Origin: Nitrospira sp.
GTDB lineage: Bacteria > Nitrospirota > Nitrospiria > Nitrospirales > Nitrospiraceae
Length of the DNA: 64,000 bases
Direction of reading: 5' to 3'
Assembly: GCA_037045225.1 (NCBI GenBank)
Contig: JBAOHZ010000009.1
Span: forward strand, 3,458,001 to 3,522,000
Made by a program: the position numbers and the translations under genes
The notes under the pieces: generated by a model
Told to the model about the DNA's origin: nothing
The model's database searches: none
What the model saw: only the letters and a program-made list of their open reading frames with translations
In this document: positions 42,304 through 50,501 of the stretch, one piece after another
Layout: the number at the start of each line of letters is the position of its first letter
Position numbering within the stretch: the first letter of the stretch is position 1

Positions 42304-43752
42304 ATGTCCGTTCGCAACACCGTTAAATCCATTCAAGACATCATGCGCCAGGACAGCGGTGTCGATGGCGACGCGCAGCGTATCTCTCAGCTTTGCTGGA
42401 TGTTTTTTCTGAAGATCATCGATGACCAGGATCTCGAACTCGAAGCGATGCAGAAGGACTACCGTTCGCCGATTCCGAAGAAGTTCCAGTGGCGCACCTG
42501 GGCGGCCAATCCCGAGGGCATCACCGGCGAGCCGCTCATGGCCTTCGTCAACAATGAGCTGTTTCCTTCGCTGAAAGAGTTAACCGGTAAGGACGGTCGC
42601 CGTCGTGTTGTGCGGGATGTCTTTGAAGACGCCTACAACTATATGAAGTCCGGCCAGCTCATGCGGCAGGTGCTCAACAAGATCAACGCCATCGATTTCA
42701 ACAGCCTGACCGAACGCCAACACTTCGGCGACATCTATGAGCAGATCCTGGCCGATCTCCAGAGCGCCGGCAACGCGGGCGAGTACTACACGCCCCGCGC
42801 CGTCACCGCTTTCATGGCCGACCGGATCGACCCGCATCCGGGCGAGATTCTGCTCGACCCGGCCTGTGGGACCGGCGGCTTCCTCACCTGCGCCATCCGC
42901 CATATGCGCGAGCGCTACGTCAAGAAACCGGCGGACGAGAAGAAGATGCAGGAGGCCCTGCGGGCTTGCGAGAAAAAGCAGCTGCCGCACATGCTCTGCG
43001 TGACCAACATGCTGTTGCACAACATCGAAGACCCGTCCTTCGTGCGCCACGACAACACCCTCGCCAGGCCCTACATCAGCTACGGCCAAGCCGATCGCGT
43101 GGACATTGTCCTGACCAATCCGCCCTTCGGCGGCAAGGAAGAAGACGGGATCGAAAGCAACTTCCCCAAACACTTTCAGACACGCGAGACAGCGGATTTG
43201 TTTCTCGCCCTCATCGTGCGGCTGCTCAAAGCGGGTGGCCGTGCTGCCGTGGTGCTGCCGGACGGCTCGCTGTTCGGCGAAGGGGTGAAGACCAGGCTCA
43301 AAGAACATCTGATGGAGGAGTGCAACCTCCACACGATTGTCCGTCTCCCCAACAGCGTGTTCAAACCCTACGCCAGCATCGGGACGAACCTCTTGTTCTT
43401 CGAGAAGGGCGAGCCGACCAAAGAGATCTGGTTTTACGAGCATCGCATTCCCGACGGGCAGAAGGCCTATTCGATGACGAAGCCGATCCGCTTCGAGCAT
43501 CTGAAGCCCTGTATCGAATGGTGGGGGGGAGCGAAACGGAAAGGCCGCAAAAAAACGGAAGCAGCCTGGAAGGTGACCGCCGATGAAGTCAAAGCCCGCA
43601 GCTATAACCTAGATTTCAAAAACCCGCACACCGTCGCGGACGACCATGGCGATCCGGAAGAACTGCTGGCGAAGCTCAATGAAGCAGAGAAGGAAACCAG
43701 TCTGCTTCGAGACCAGCTCAAGGCCATTCTGGAAAAGGCCCTGCTGCGATGA
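42304..43752 (+). CDS. hsdM: Type I restriction-modification, methyltransferase subunit
   Basis: A 482-residue N6-adenine DNA methyltransferase. An N-terminal helical HsdM domain (SIQDIMRQDSGVDGDAQRIS) is followed by the SAM motif LDPACGTGGFL near 185 and the catalytic NPPFGG near 270, then LPDGSLFGEG and IGTNLLFFEKG. With two copies of M and one S it would methylate the target and license restriction. Its stop overlaps the hsdS start (ATGA), so M and S are translationally coupled. Confidence 0.95.
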   Translation: MSVRNTVKSIQDIMRQDSGVDGDAQRISQLCWMFFLKIIDDQDLELEAMQKDYRSPIPKKFQWRTWAANPEGITGEPLMAFVNNELFPSLKELTGKDGRRRVVRDVFEDAYNYMKSGQLMRQVLNKINAIDFNSLTERQHFGDIYEQILADLQSAGNAGEYYTPRAVTAFMADRIDPHPGEILLDPACGTGGFLTCAIRHMRERYVKKPADEKKMQEALRACEKKQLPHMLCVTNMLLHNIEDPSFVRHDNTLARPYISYGQADRVDIVLTNPPFGGKEEDGIESNFPKHFQTRETADLFLALIVRLLKAGGRAAVVLPDGSLFGEGVKTRLKEHLMEECNLHTIVRLPNSVFKPYASIGTNLLFFEKGEPTKEIWFYEHRIPDGQKAYSMTKPIRFEHLKPCIEWWGGAKRKGRKKTEAAWKVTADEVKARSYNLDFKNPHTVADDHGDPEELLAKLNEAEKETSLLRDQLKAILEKALLR

Positions 43753-45446
43753 ATGCGATGCAACTTCTTTCTCATTTTGACCGCATCTGCGAAGCGCCCG
43801 ATGCCATCCCGCGCCTGCGTCGCTTTATCCTCGACCTCGCCATTCTGGGAAAGCTAGTTATGCAGGATCAAAAGGAGGAACCGGCATCTGAACTGCTCAA
43901 ACGGATTCAATGTAATAAGGCTATTGCAGGTTTTGGTAGGCAGCCCAAGAAGCTGCAATCAAGTGGAGGCAGCTCGCCGTTTGGTATTCCGGCCAGTTGG
44001 GAATGGACAAGACTTGGGACTATCGCTGACAAACTTACAGATGGCTCACATAATCCCCCCAATGATGCTGGTAAGGGATTTCCGATGCTCAGCAGTCAGA
44101 ATGTTCTTGAAGGCTCAGTGAGTTTTAACAATCCATCAAGATATCTTTCAGACGCTGATTTCAAATTAGAAGATGCAAGGACCCGAATCACTACAGGAGA
44201 CGTTCTTCTAACGATCGTTGGATCAATCGGACGATCTGCAGTGGTTCCTCATCATGCTCCTAAGTTTGCTCTACAGCGAAGCGTTGCAGTAATTCGGACC
44301 CAGTTACTTCCGGATTTTCTTTCCCTGCAACTCAGAAGCCCGACTGTGAAGATGTACTTCGATGAACATGGAAAGGGTACCGCCCAAAAAGGTATATACC
44401 TGGGTAAACTAGCCGAGTGTCCTATTTCGGTTCCTCCCCTCGCTGAGCAGCACCGCATCGTCGCCAAGGTGGAAGAACTGATGGCGCTCTGTGATCGGTT
44501 GGAGACAGCGCAGGCGGAGCGGGAGAGCCGCCGGGATCGGCTGGTGGCTTCGTCTCTGCATTGGTTGAACAATGGCGCAGATCCCGACGCTTTCCGCAAG
44601 CACGCCCGCTTCTACTTTAACCACCTCCCGTGCCTGACTATGAAATCTCAACACATCCAGCAACTCCGCCAAACCATCCTCAACCTCGCCGTCCGCGGGA
44701 AACTCGTTCCCCAGGACCCGCACGATGAATCTGCATCTGTACTGCTGAAGCGTATCTCGGCTGAGAAAACGAAGTTGGCGAAGGAGGGAAAGCGAAAAAG
44801 GGATCTTGAACTTGCTCCGGTAGATGATATGCAAGCACCTTTTGCTCTGCCTCCTTCCTGGATCTGGACACGGTTTCCAGAGCTTGGAGTCTTTGGCAGA
44901 GGGAAATCGAAACACCGTCCACGCAACGACCGAACCTTGTTCGATGGCGGCACTCACAGGCTCATCCAAACTGGCGATGTTGCTCGATCTAAGGGTGTTA
45001 TTGAAACCTATACGAGCAAATATAATGATATTGGACTTGCACAGAGTATGAAGTGGCCCCAAGGCACTTTGTGCATCACCATAGCGGCGAACATCGCTGA
45101 TAGCGGCATCTTGAGCTTCGACGCCTGCTTCCCAGATAGCGTTGTTGGCTTCATACCTGCCTCTCAATTTCCAAGTGCTAAATATTTTGAGTATTTTCTT
45201 CGGACTGCGAAAACCGACTTGCTTGCGTTCGCACCTGCCACGGCGCAGAAGAACATCAATCTGGAAATTCTGAATGCAGTTCTGATCCCACTGCCACCAC
45301 TCGACGAACAACAACGCATCGTTGCTAAAGTGGACGAACTGATGGCCCTCTGCGACAAGCTGGAAGCGCAGCTCACCACCACCCAAACCGAAAGCCACCG
45401 CCTCCTCGAAGCTGTGTTACATGAGGCGATAGAGCAGACAGCTTGA
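43749..45446 (+). CDS. hsdS: Type I restriction-modification, specificity subunit
   Basis: A 565-residue specificity protein with two target-recognition domains, about residues 70-230 and 370-520. Each is followed by a conserved helical region: PPLAEQHRIVAKVEELMALC and PPLDEQQRIVAKVDELMALC. The N-terminal and central conserved stretches LRRFILDLAILGKLV and LRQTILNLAVRGKLVPQD are also internal repeats. The recognition domains are visibly AT-richer than the rest, as usual for exchanged TRDs. No frameshift was seen, so the system may be active with a bipartite target that cannot be predicted here. Confidence 0.93.
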   Translation: MNAMQLLSHFDRICEAPDAIPRLRRFILDLAILGKLVMQDQKEEPASELLKRIQCNKAIAGFGRQPKKLQSSGGSSPFGIPASWEWTRLGTIADKLTDGSHNPPNDAGKGFPMLSSQNVLEGSVSFNNPSRYLSDADFKLEDARTRITTGDVLLTIVGSIGRSAVVPHHAPKFALQRSVAVIRTQLLPDFLSLQLRSPTVKMYFDEHGKGTAQKGIYLGKLAECPISVPPLAEQHRIVAKVEELMALCDRLETAQAERESRRDRLVASSLHWLNNGADPDAFRKHARFYFNHLPCLTMKSQHIQQLRQTILNLAVRGKLVPQDPHDESASVLLKRISAEKTKLAKEGKRKRDLELAPVDDMQAPFALPPSWIWTRFPELGVFGRGKSKHRPRNDRTLFDGGTHRLIQTGDVARSKGVIETYTSKYNDIGLAQSMKWPQGTLCITIAANIADSGILSFDACFPDSVVGFIPASQFPSAKYFEYFLRTAKTDLLAFAPATAQKNINLEILNAVLIPLPPLDEQQRIVAKVDELMALCDKLEAQLTTTQTESHRLLEAVLHEAIEQTA

Positions 45447-45460
45447 TTTAAAGGGTTCTC

Positions 45461-46516
45461 ATGCCAAGAAGACAGACGAAGGATCAAGCCTCGGGCTTAA
45501 CATATGCAGAAGTGCGGGAACGTATTGGTGACACACGATCATATCTGCTACTTGGAAATGGATTTAGCATCGCCTGCAGCAGGATGTTTAAATATAGTAG
45601 CCTTTATGAATCGGCTGTTGTGGCGGGCCTTAGTCCAAGGGCCCAGCTATTGTTTGACAAAATCGGGACAAATAACTTTGAGGGTGTAATGAGGCTTCTG
45701 GATCAGGCTGACTGGATCGCCCGTACTTACGGCCTAGTTCGAAAAGGTACGTCTGAGATGCTCCGGGATCTAGAGGTGATAAAACAAACACTGGTTGAGG
45801 CGGTCGCTACATCTCATCTCGAAACGCCAGGGGATATCGAAGAGTCGCGTAAACGCGCTGCAGCAGACTTCTTTTCTCCCTACCACATTGTATTCACGAC
45901 CAACTATGATCTATTGCCGTATTGGGTAGTTATGGCGATGGGTGATCCTCCTCCGCTCGAAGATTGTTTTCGAGCAGACCAGGTTGAGCCGAGCGCCCCT
46001 TACCTTGTCTTCTCGCAAAGGTTAAAAGATCGCAGAGGATTACTATACCTGCATGGCGGTCTTCACCTCTTTATTGCCGAAGGCGAGTTAAGAAAACATA
46101 GTTGGACAAGAACAGGACGCCGCCTAACGGATCTAATAAGGGAAGGCCTAGAGGAGGGGCAATATCCACTATTTGTGGCAGAAGGAAGTCCTGACAAGAA
46201 GCTTCAACAAATCCAGGCAAACGGATACCTCTGGTACTGCATGGAAAAGCTACGGGCGATCCAGTCACCGTTGGTTATTTTCGGTCACAGTCTCGGTTCA
46301 TCAGATGAACACATTGTGGACGCAATTGCTTCAAACATCGAACTACCGGAAGTGTACGTGAGTTTATACGGAGATCCTGAAGCAGACGTGAATGTTGCCA
46401 TTAAAGCAGCTACGCAACAGATGATCATCAGAAGATCAAGATATTCTAAAAGACGCAAGTATCGTCCTCTACAAGCCTTCTTCTATTCAAGCGATTCAGT
46501 GCAGGTGTGGGGATAA
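45461..46516 (+). CDS. DUF4917/SIR2-like protein linked to the restriction operon
   Basis: A 351-residue protein starting 14 bases after hsdS. It shows LLLGNGFSIAC near residues 29-39, a nucleotide-binding start of SIR2-like folds, then FTTNYDLLPYW, LLYLHGGLHLF, YPLFVAEGSPDKKLQQI and VIFGHSLGSSDEHI. This order fits DUF4917. SIR2-type domains in defence systems deplete NAD. Its base composition is clearly AT-richer (about 45% GC by eye) than hsdR and hsdM, suggesting separate acquisition. An accessory anti-phage role is inferred from position; the enzyme activity is unknown. Confidence 0.75.
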   Translation: MPRRQTKDQASGLTYAEVRERIGDTRSYLLLGNGFSIACSRMFKYSSLYESAVVAGLSPRAQLLFDKIGTNNFEGVMRLLDQADWIARTYGLVRKGTSEMLRDLEVIKQTLVEAVATSHLETPGDIEESRKRAAADFFSPYHIVFTTNYDLLPYWVVMAMGDPPPLEDCFRADQVEPSAPYLVFSQRLKDRRGLLYLHGGLHLFIAEGELRKHSWTRTGRRLTDLIREGLEEGQYPLFVAEGSPDKKLQQIQANGYLWYCMEKLRAIQSPLVIFGHSLGSSDEHIVDAIASNIELPEVYVSLYGDPEADVNVAIKAATQQMIIRRSRYSKRRKYRPLQAFFYSSDSVQVWG

Positions 46517-46699
46517 GCAAGGTATGCGTCTGGCGAAGACGATGTAGCCGTAAATCTGAATAAAATGTATGTGTAAGGAGCCCGCATGGTCTGACTGCAT
46601 GTAGTGATCCTAGTGCAACGGTTGCGCGATTCTTGTCTGCAGCCTAGAGAGCCCCTCTGAATTAAAGGTTACACTGCTGTAAAATAGGAGGATTTTGAT

Positions 46700-46915
46700 A
46701 TGGCTAGACAGTATGTCATGAATGCAACCCGGAAGAAGCAACAAGTGGTGTTGAACAAAAAGGCAAGAGCTGCGGTTCTTGGATTGAATTCATTTAAGAA
46801 GAAGTTGATCCAGCCTCTTCGTCCGCTCATGTGGGAATTTGACTGGAAAGTGCTGGAGGGTGCAATTCGTATCGTTCGGCAAGAACTACGGAATCAAACG
46901 TTAACACTTAAATAA
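46700..46915 (+). CDS. Small basic hypothetical protein
   Basis: A 71-residue Lys/Arg-rich protein (MARQYVMNATRKKQQVVLNK) with a good ribosome site AGGAGGATTTTGAT. It has no signal peptide and no recognised motif. Base composition is AT-rich like the SIR2-like gene 183 bases upstream. That 183-base gap holds no gene. It may belong to the same acquired segment. Confidence 0.55.
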   Translation: MARQYVMNATRKKQQVVLNKKARAAVLGLNSFKKKLIQPLRPLMWEFDWKVLEGAIRIVRQELRNQTLTLK

Positions 46916-47015
46916 CAATTGAATAAGAAAATGCTCATGCTACTTAAACTGTGAAAGCTAGAACTTAATCTGACAGTTCGGTGGAGTCCTCACGTTCGCG
47001 GAAGGAGTGAGGACC

Positions 47016-47054
47016 ATGACGACGGAACAGCAGATCATCAAGACCGGCCACTAA
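47016..47054 (+). pseudogene. Possible 5' remnant of an IS481-like transposase
   Basis: A well-spaced ribosome site (GGAAGGAGTGAGGACC) precedes MTTEQQIIKTGH and a stop. The first eight residues resemble the start of some IS481-like transposases. The remnant ends where a RAYT-type terminal sequence begins. The similarity is short and the call is weak. Confidence 0.25.
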
Positions 47055-47060
47055 ATTAGT

Positions 47061-47081
47061 GTCAGGTCTTGCAATCAAACA
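47061..47081 (+). repeat. Solo RAYT terminal sequence
   Basis: GTCAGGTCTTGCAATCAAAC(A) matches the left terminal inverted repeat of the RAYT element at 51942 with two differences over 21 bases. No transposase gene is attached. Confidence 0.75.
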
Positions 47082-47229
47082 ACCAGGCTGGCTCCCCTGC
47101 ATCTCCCGTTAATGGTTGCCCTCAAGAGGTCGCTCTGCTTATAGCGGAGTCGTCTTCCTCTCCTTCATCGTTCTAGAAGTCACGGTCTGCAGATTTCATG
47201 AAGCCTTGAAGCCAGAGTGAGGAGTAACA

Positions 47230-47640
47230 ATTATCCGTGATGCTTTGGGTCGCTTCCGCGGACGGCTCATATACTCCGACACCAAGAAGTGCTGGCATAG
47301 AGGCGGCGATTGAACGGGTGCTTCAATTGCCGGCAGAGGTGGAATGTCTCGCTCCGATCACACTCTCTATGTATTGTATGAGGTTTATGCGCAGAGGCTG
47401 GTCGGTGGGAAATGGCGCTGTGTCGTGTTAAGGTACCCTCCCGACGACGAGCTTCGTGGTCACGGCAGTCGAGTTTCTGGAAGTTCAGTTCTGCGATGCC
47501 CCAGGGTTCATGCGTCCCACGGCCTACGAGGCCGTCATGGAACGTGTGGCCGGGCAGGGGCATCTGTTGGGATTCAGGGTGCTTGGGGGCACTAAAAAAA
47601 ACTCACCCTCTCGATGGAAGCTGAACTCATGACCGGCACA
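47230..47640 (+). pseudogene. Decayed copy of the nuclease-like/DUF2283 gene pair
   Basis: Three short frames align piecewise with the intact pair at 49071-49579: IEAAIERVLQLPAEVE, SRSDHTLYVLYEVYAQ with GGKWRCVVLRYPPDDE, and VQFCDAPGFMRPTAYEAVME with GQGHLLGFRVLGG. Frameshifts and a deletion fuse the end of the first gene directly into the middle of the second, so neither product can be made. Confidence 0.75.
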
Positions 47641-47666
47641 GAAGGCATGAGAGCTGGCTCCATCTA

Positions 47667-47831
47667 GTGTCCGACACTGACCAGCCGGGAGTCGTTGTAT
47701 GGGTTTTCCCGCCGAACGCTCACTCCATCGTTGACGCCGTAGCCGATCTGGGAAAGCTCGAAGAGATCGGCCAGGCGTTCTCTGGATTTCAGAAGTACTT
47801 GTATCAAGCGCAAGTTCAAGCGGTGCCATGA
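47667..47831 (+). CDS. Very small hypothetical protein or gene remnant
   Basis: A GTG-started frame of 54 residues (VSDTDQPGVVVWVFPPNAHS; then DAVADLGKLEEIGQAFSGF) with a protein-like composition but no clear ribosome site. It directly follows the decayed gene pair and may be the tail of another disrupted gene. No family is recognised. Confidence 0.3.
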   Translation: MSDTDQPGVVVWVFPPNAHSIVDAVADLGKLEEIGQAFSGFQKYLYQAQVQAVP

Positions 47832-47885
47832 CCGCGATGCGAGCAATTGACGAACAACTGTGACGGTCGTAACTAGGAGTTCCAG

Positions 47886-48791
47886 ATGTCAGATGTAGAA
47901 GATAAAGAAAAGCTAACGATGGTCGCTCAAGAGATCTTGCGACCATTGCCGGTAAAACTCAGAGGCCTTGCCAATGTTCGCACGGAGGTCAAGCTGAAGG
48001 AGTCCTACACCAAGGGGTGGCGGGTGGAGCTTGGATCTTTGAAACATCGAAGCCTCAGATTGGAAGTCTGGTTCTGCGAGTATCCCAAACAGGGTCGGCG
48101 GTTGTTCTGGTACGGGTTGTATGCCGTACAAGCCGAAAACCTCCGAGCATTTATTGATGTACTGCCTGAGTCCCTGCGGCCGGTCAAACAGCTTTCCGGT
48201 TTGGATATGCGGCTAGCAACTGGCTCGAGTCAGGACTATGTTTTAAAGCGGCCTTTGGAAAAAGAACATTTTAACCATCCCATATACGAAGAATACCAAG
48301 AGTCTGGGCAGCGGTATGCTTATTATGGGACGTTCGATTCATCCTTGTCGGAGAACAGCAACGCGCTGGCGGCTATCGCCGTGCGCGCACTGTCATTTTT
48401 TGACGAGGTTCTTGCGGGTCTTCGCGCTGCGCCGGCGGCAGTCGACCTTGGCCCACCTGATGAATCAGAGGTGTATACCGGCATAGAACGGCGCGTGGTC
48501 AAGCTGCACTTGTCACGAGAGCGTAGGCGAGATCTCGCCGAACGCTGCAAGCGGCGAGATAACTATCGGTGCCGAGTGTGCGAGATGACATTCAGAGAAG
48601 TGTATGGAGATATAGGACGGACTTTTGCTGAAGCACACCATGTCATCCCTCTCAGTAAACTGTCTAACACGGTGGAGTCCTCGATTGACGACCTCATTAC
48701 TGTCTGTTCGAACTGCCATCAGATGCTACACCGGCTAGACGGTGAGGCTGGAGATGTGCCAAAGCTGCGAAGAATGATCCACCGCCCATGA
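47886..48791 (+). CDS. HNH endonuclease-domain protein
   Basis: A 301-residue protein. Residues about 215-285 form an HNH nuclease domain: CRVCEMTF, AEAHHVIPLSKL and LITVCSNCHQMLHR, with two zinc-binding CxxC pairs and the catalytic His region intact. The first 200 residues are a domain I cannot name (LEVWFCEYPKQGRRLFWYGL; YAYYGTFDSSLSENSNALAA). The layout, an N-terminal sensing domain plus C-terminal HNH, resembles McrA-like and other orphan restriction nucleases that cut modified DNA. A defence role is plausible given the nearby restriction operon, but unproven. Confidence 0.75.
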   Translation: MSDVEDKEKLTMVAQEILRPLPVKLRGLANVRTEVKLKESYTKGWRVELGSLKHRSLRLEVWFCEYPKQGRRLFWYGLYAVQAENLRAFIDVLPESLRPVKQLSGLDMRLATGSSQDYVLKRPLEKEHFNHPIYEEYQESGQRYAYYGTFDSSLSENSNALAAIAVRALSFFDEVLAGLRAAPAAVDLGPPDESEVYTGIERRVVKLHLSRERRRDLAERCKRRDNYRCRVCEMTFREVYGDIGRTFAEAHHVIPLSKLSNTVESSIDDLITVCSNCHQMLHRLDGEAGDVPKLRRMIHRP

Positions 48792-48909
48792 GGAAATTAC
48801 GGAAAGTTAAGGGAGCGCGAGTCGTTTCTTGTGCTTGAATCGACATGAATCACCGAGAGTCTGGCTCCATCGTCGCCGGTGCCAATGGTGGAGGTCCTAA
48901 GAAAGGCTT

Positions 48910-48981
48910 TCACGCCGTCTCACGCATCGCTCGCCTCTGACTTTCTGCCCCCCACCCCGCCGCTGATGGTTTGATCCTGTA
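48910..48981 (+). repeat. Direct repeat flanking the nuclease-like/DUF2283 pair, left copy
   Basis: TCACGCCGTCTCACGCATCG through CGCCGCTGATGGTTTGATCC matches 49843-49914 at most positions in the same orientation. It lies in the 279-base gap 48792-49070, which has no gene. Confidence 0.75.
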
Positions 48982-49070
48982 CCCGAGTCGTTTCTCTCTC
49001 TTTAATTGTTGTAAAATGTCTGTTTGAAGATGATTGTGGATTTCCTGAAACCGTGAATTCCGAGTAAGAG

Positions 49071-49382
49071 ATGAACATCATCCGTGATTGTTTCGGTCGA
49101 TCCGTCAGACTGACCGATGAGCGGGCGGCTCATATTCTCCGGCATGAAGAGATGGCTGGTATGGAGGCAGAGATCGAACGGGTGCTCCAATCGCCGGCCG
49201 AAGTGCGGGTATCTCGCTCAGATCACACTGTCCATCTATTTTATGAGTTTTATGCGCAAACGCAGGTTGGTGGGAAATGGCTCTGTGTCGTGGTAAAGTA
49301 TCCTCCCGACGACGGGTTTGTGGTGACGGCCTACTTGACTGACCAACTCAAGGCAGGAGACACGATATGGCCGACAAAGTAA
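49071..49382 (+). CDS. Small nuclease-like protein, putative toxin of a DUF2283 pair
   Basis: A 103-residue protein (MNIIRDCFGRSVRLTDERAA; then HILRHEEMAGMEAEIERVL) with core HTVHLFYEFYAQTQVGGKWL and CVVVKYPPDDGFVVTAYLTD. The pattern is that of small phage-associated barnase/RelE-like nuclease domains found next to DUF2283 genes; I cannot give an exact family name. Its end overlaps the DUF2283 gene by 16 bases. A decayed duplicate of the same pair lies at 47230, and direct repeats flank this one. A toxin-antitoxin-like role is inferred. Confidence 0.65.
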   Translation: MNIIRDCFGRSVRLTDERAAHILRHEEMAGMEAEIERVLQSPAEVRVSRSDHTVHLFYEFYAQTQVGGKWLCVVVKYPPDDGFVVTAYLTDQLKAGDTIWPTK

Positions 49383-49579
49383 AAGTCTGGTTCGACCCTG
49401 AAGGCGATTTCCTGGAAGTGCAGTTCAGCGATGCGCCTGGGTTCATGCGTCCCACGGCCTACGAGGCCGTCATGGAACGGGTGGACGGGCAGGGGCATGT
49501 GTTGGGATTCAGTGTCCTCGGAGTCAGCCGGTTTAAAAAAGACCATCCTCTCGAAGCCGAACTCATGACCGGCACATAA
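49367..49579 (+). CDS. DUF2283 protein, putative antitoxin
   Basis: A 70-residue protein with the DUF2283 core: KVKVWFDPEGDFLEVQFSD, then YEAVMERVDGQGHVLGFSVL. These small beta-rich proteins are commonly encoded beside small nuclease-like genes. The start overlaps the upstream gene by 16 bases (CAGGAGACACGATATGG), so the pair is coupled. Confidence 0.8.
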   Translation: MADKVKVWFDPEGDFLEVQFSDAPGFMRPTAYEAVMERVDGQGHVLGFSVLGVSRFKKDHPLEAELMTGT

Positions 49580-49754
49580 GACTTGAGAGCTGACTCGATC
49601 AATTTCACGACATTTTTCGCTTTCTGCGCCAGTGTCATCCTCCATTCTTTCTCTGCCTATCGAATCGTCCGAACATGAGAGTCCGCAGCCATTGCTCCTA
49701 TCAGGGGCAGGTTGAGGTGCCCTGGAATACAGACACGAAATAAGACAGGGCTCC

Positions 49755-49771
49755 GGTCTTGCAATCACACA
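49755..49771 (+). repeat. Solo RAYT terminal sequence, degraded
   Basis: GGTCTTGCAATCACACA matches the RAYT left end with small changes. It lies in the gap 49580-50008, which otherwise contains only the right copy of the direct repeat. Confidence 0.5.
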
Positions 49772-49842
49772 TTCTAGTCTGGCGGGAGTCTATCTATCCC
49801 ATAAGCCCCACGCCGTGGTGCCTTCGGCTTGTTCACCGTCAG

Positions 49843-49914
49843 TCACGCCGTCCCACGCATCGCTGGCCTCTGACTTTCCGTCCCCACCTCGCCGCTGATG
49901 GTTCGGTTCTGTAT
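49843..49914 (+). repeat. Direct repeat flanking the nuclease-like/DUF2283 pair, right copy
   Basis: TCACGCCGTCCCACGCATCG through CGCCGCTGATGGTTCGGTTC, the partner of 48910-48981. The two copies enclose about 860 bases. Confidence 0.75.
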
Positions 49915-50008
49915 TTTGCCATCGGACTAAATTGATCCTTCGCAGACTGCCTGATATCCTCAATTTGATTGGGTGTCGAGGCAATGCTCACCCCTCAGGG
50001 AGGACGGA

Positions 50009-50407
50009 ATGAATCGGATGACTCCAGCGATGGTCCTCAAGGCGTTGACCATGTTTCGTGGCTTCACACAGACGGCGACGGAGTATCTCAGGGACAAAGA
50101 GCGGCTTCGGTATCTGTTGGCCGCGGCGGTCTCGATTGCGCAGAGACGAGGTGGCAGGCTGTTGAAGGACCTTCAATTATTGGTGCGGCTGCTGAAAGCG
50201 TCCGTGAGCGGGGCCTATACAGGCCTCTCGGTCCACAAGCTCGTGACCATCGTGGCGGCGATTCTGTATCTCATCAGCCCGCTGGATGTGATCCCGGACT
50301 TCATCCCCGTGGTCGGCTATGCGGATGATGCGGCGGTGATTGCCTGGGTGCTGAACAGCATTGCCGAAGAACTGAAGGACTTTAAGAGTTGGGAAGAGGG
50401 GGCGTGA
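50009..50407 (+). CDS. YkvA-like DUF1232 membrane protein
   Basis: A 132-residue protein with the DUF1232 signature LYLISPLDVIPDFIPVVGYA DD near residues 86-107. Helices on both sides may insert in the membrane. ATG 50009 has a CAGGGAGGACGGA leader and is preferred to GTG 49973. The function of the family is unknown. It lies 94 bases before hflX and could be co-transcribed with it. Confidence 0.85.
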   Translation: MNRMTPAMVLKALTMFRGFTQTATEYLRDKERLRYLLAAAVSIAQRRGGRLLKDLQLLVRLLKASVSGAYTGLSVHKLVTIVAAILYLISPLDVIPDFIPVVGYADDAAVIAWVLNSIAEELKDFKSWEEGA

Positions 50408-50501
50408 CCCTGAGAGGTCCTGCGACGCGAGTAGCCATTCACACGACATTCCCTGTTCCAATGGCCACCCTCACGAACATGTGATCAAGGAAAGGCCTGC
50501 A

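Noticed and set aside
46660..46699. TAAAAT ahead of the small basic gene as a promoter
   Set aside because: It lies too close to the ribosome site and start codon to give a usable leader, and no -35 was visible.
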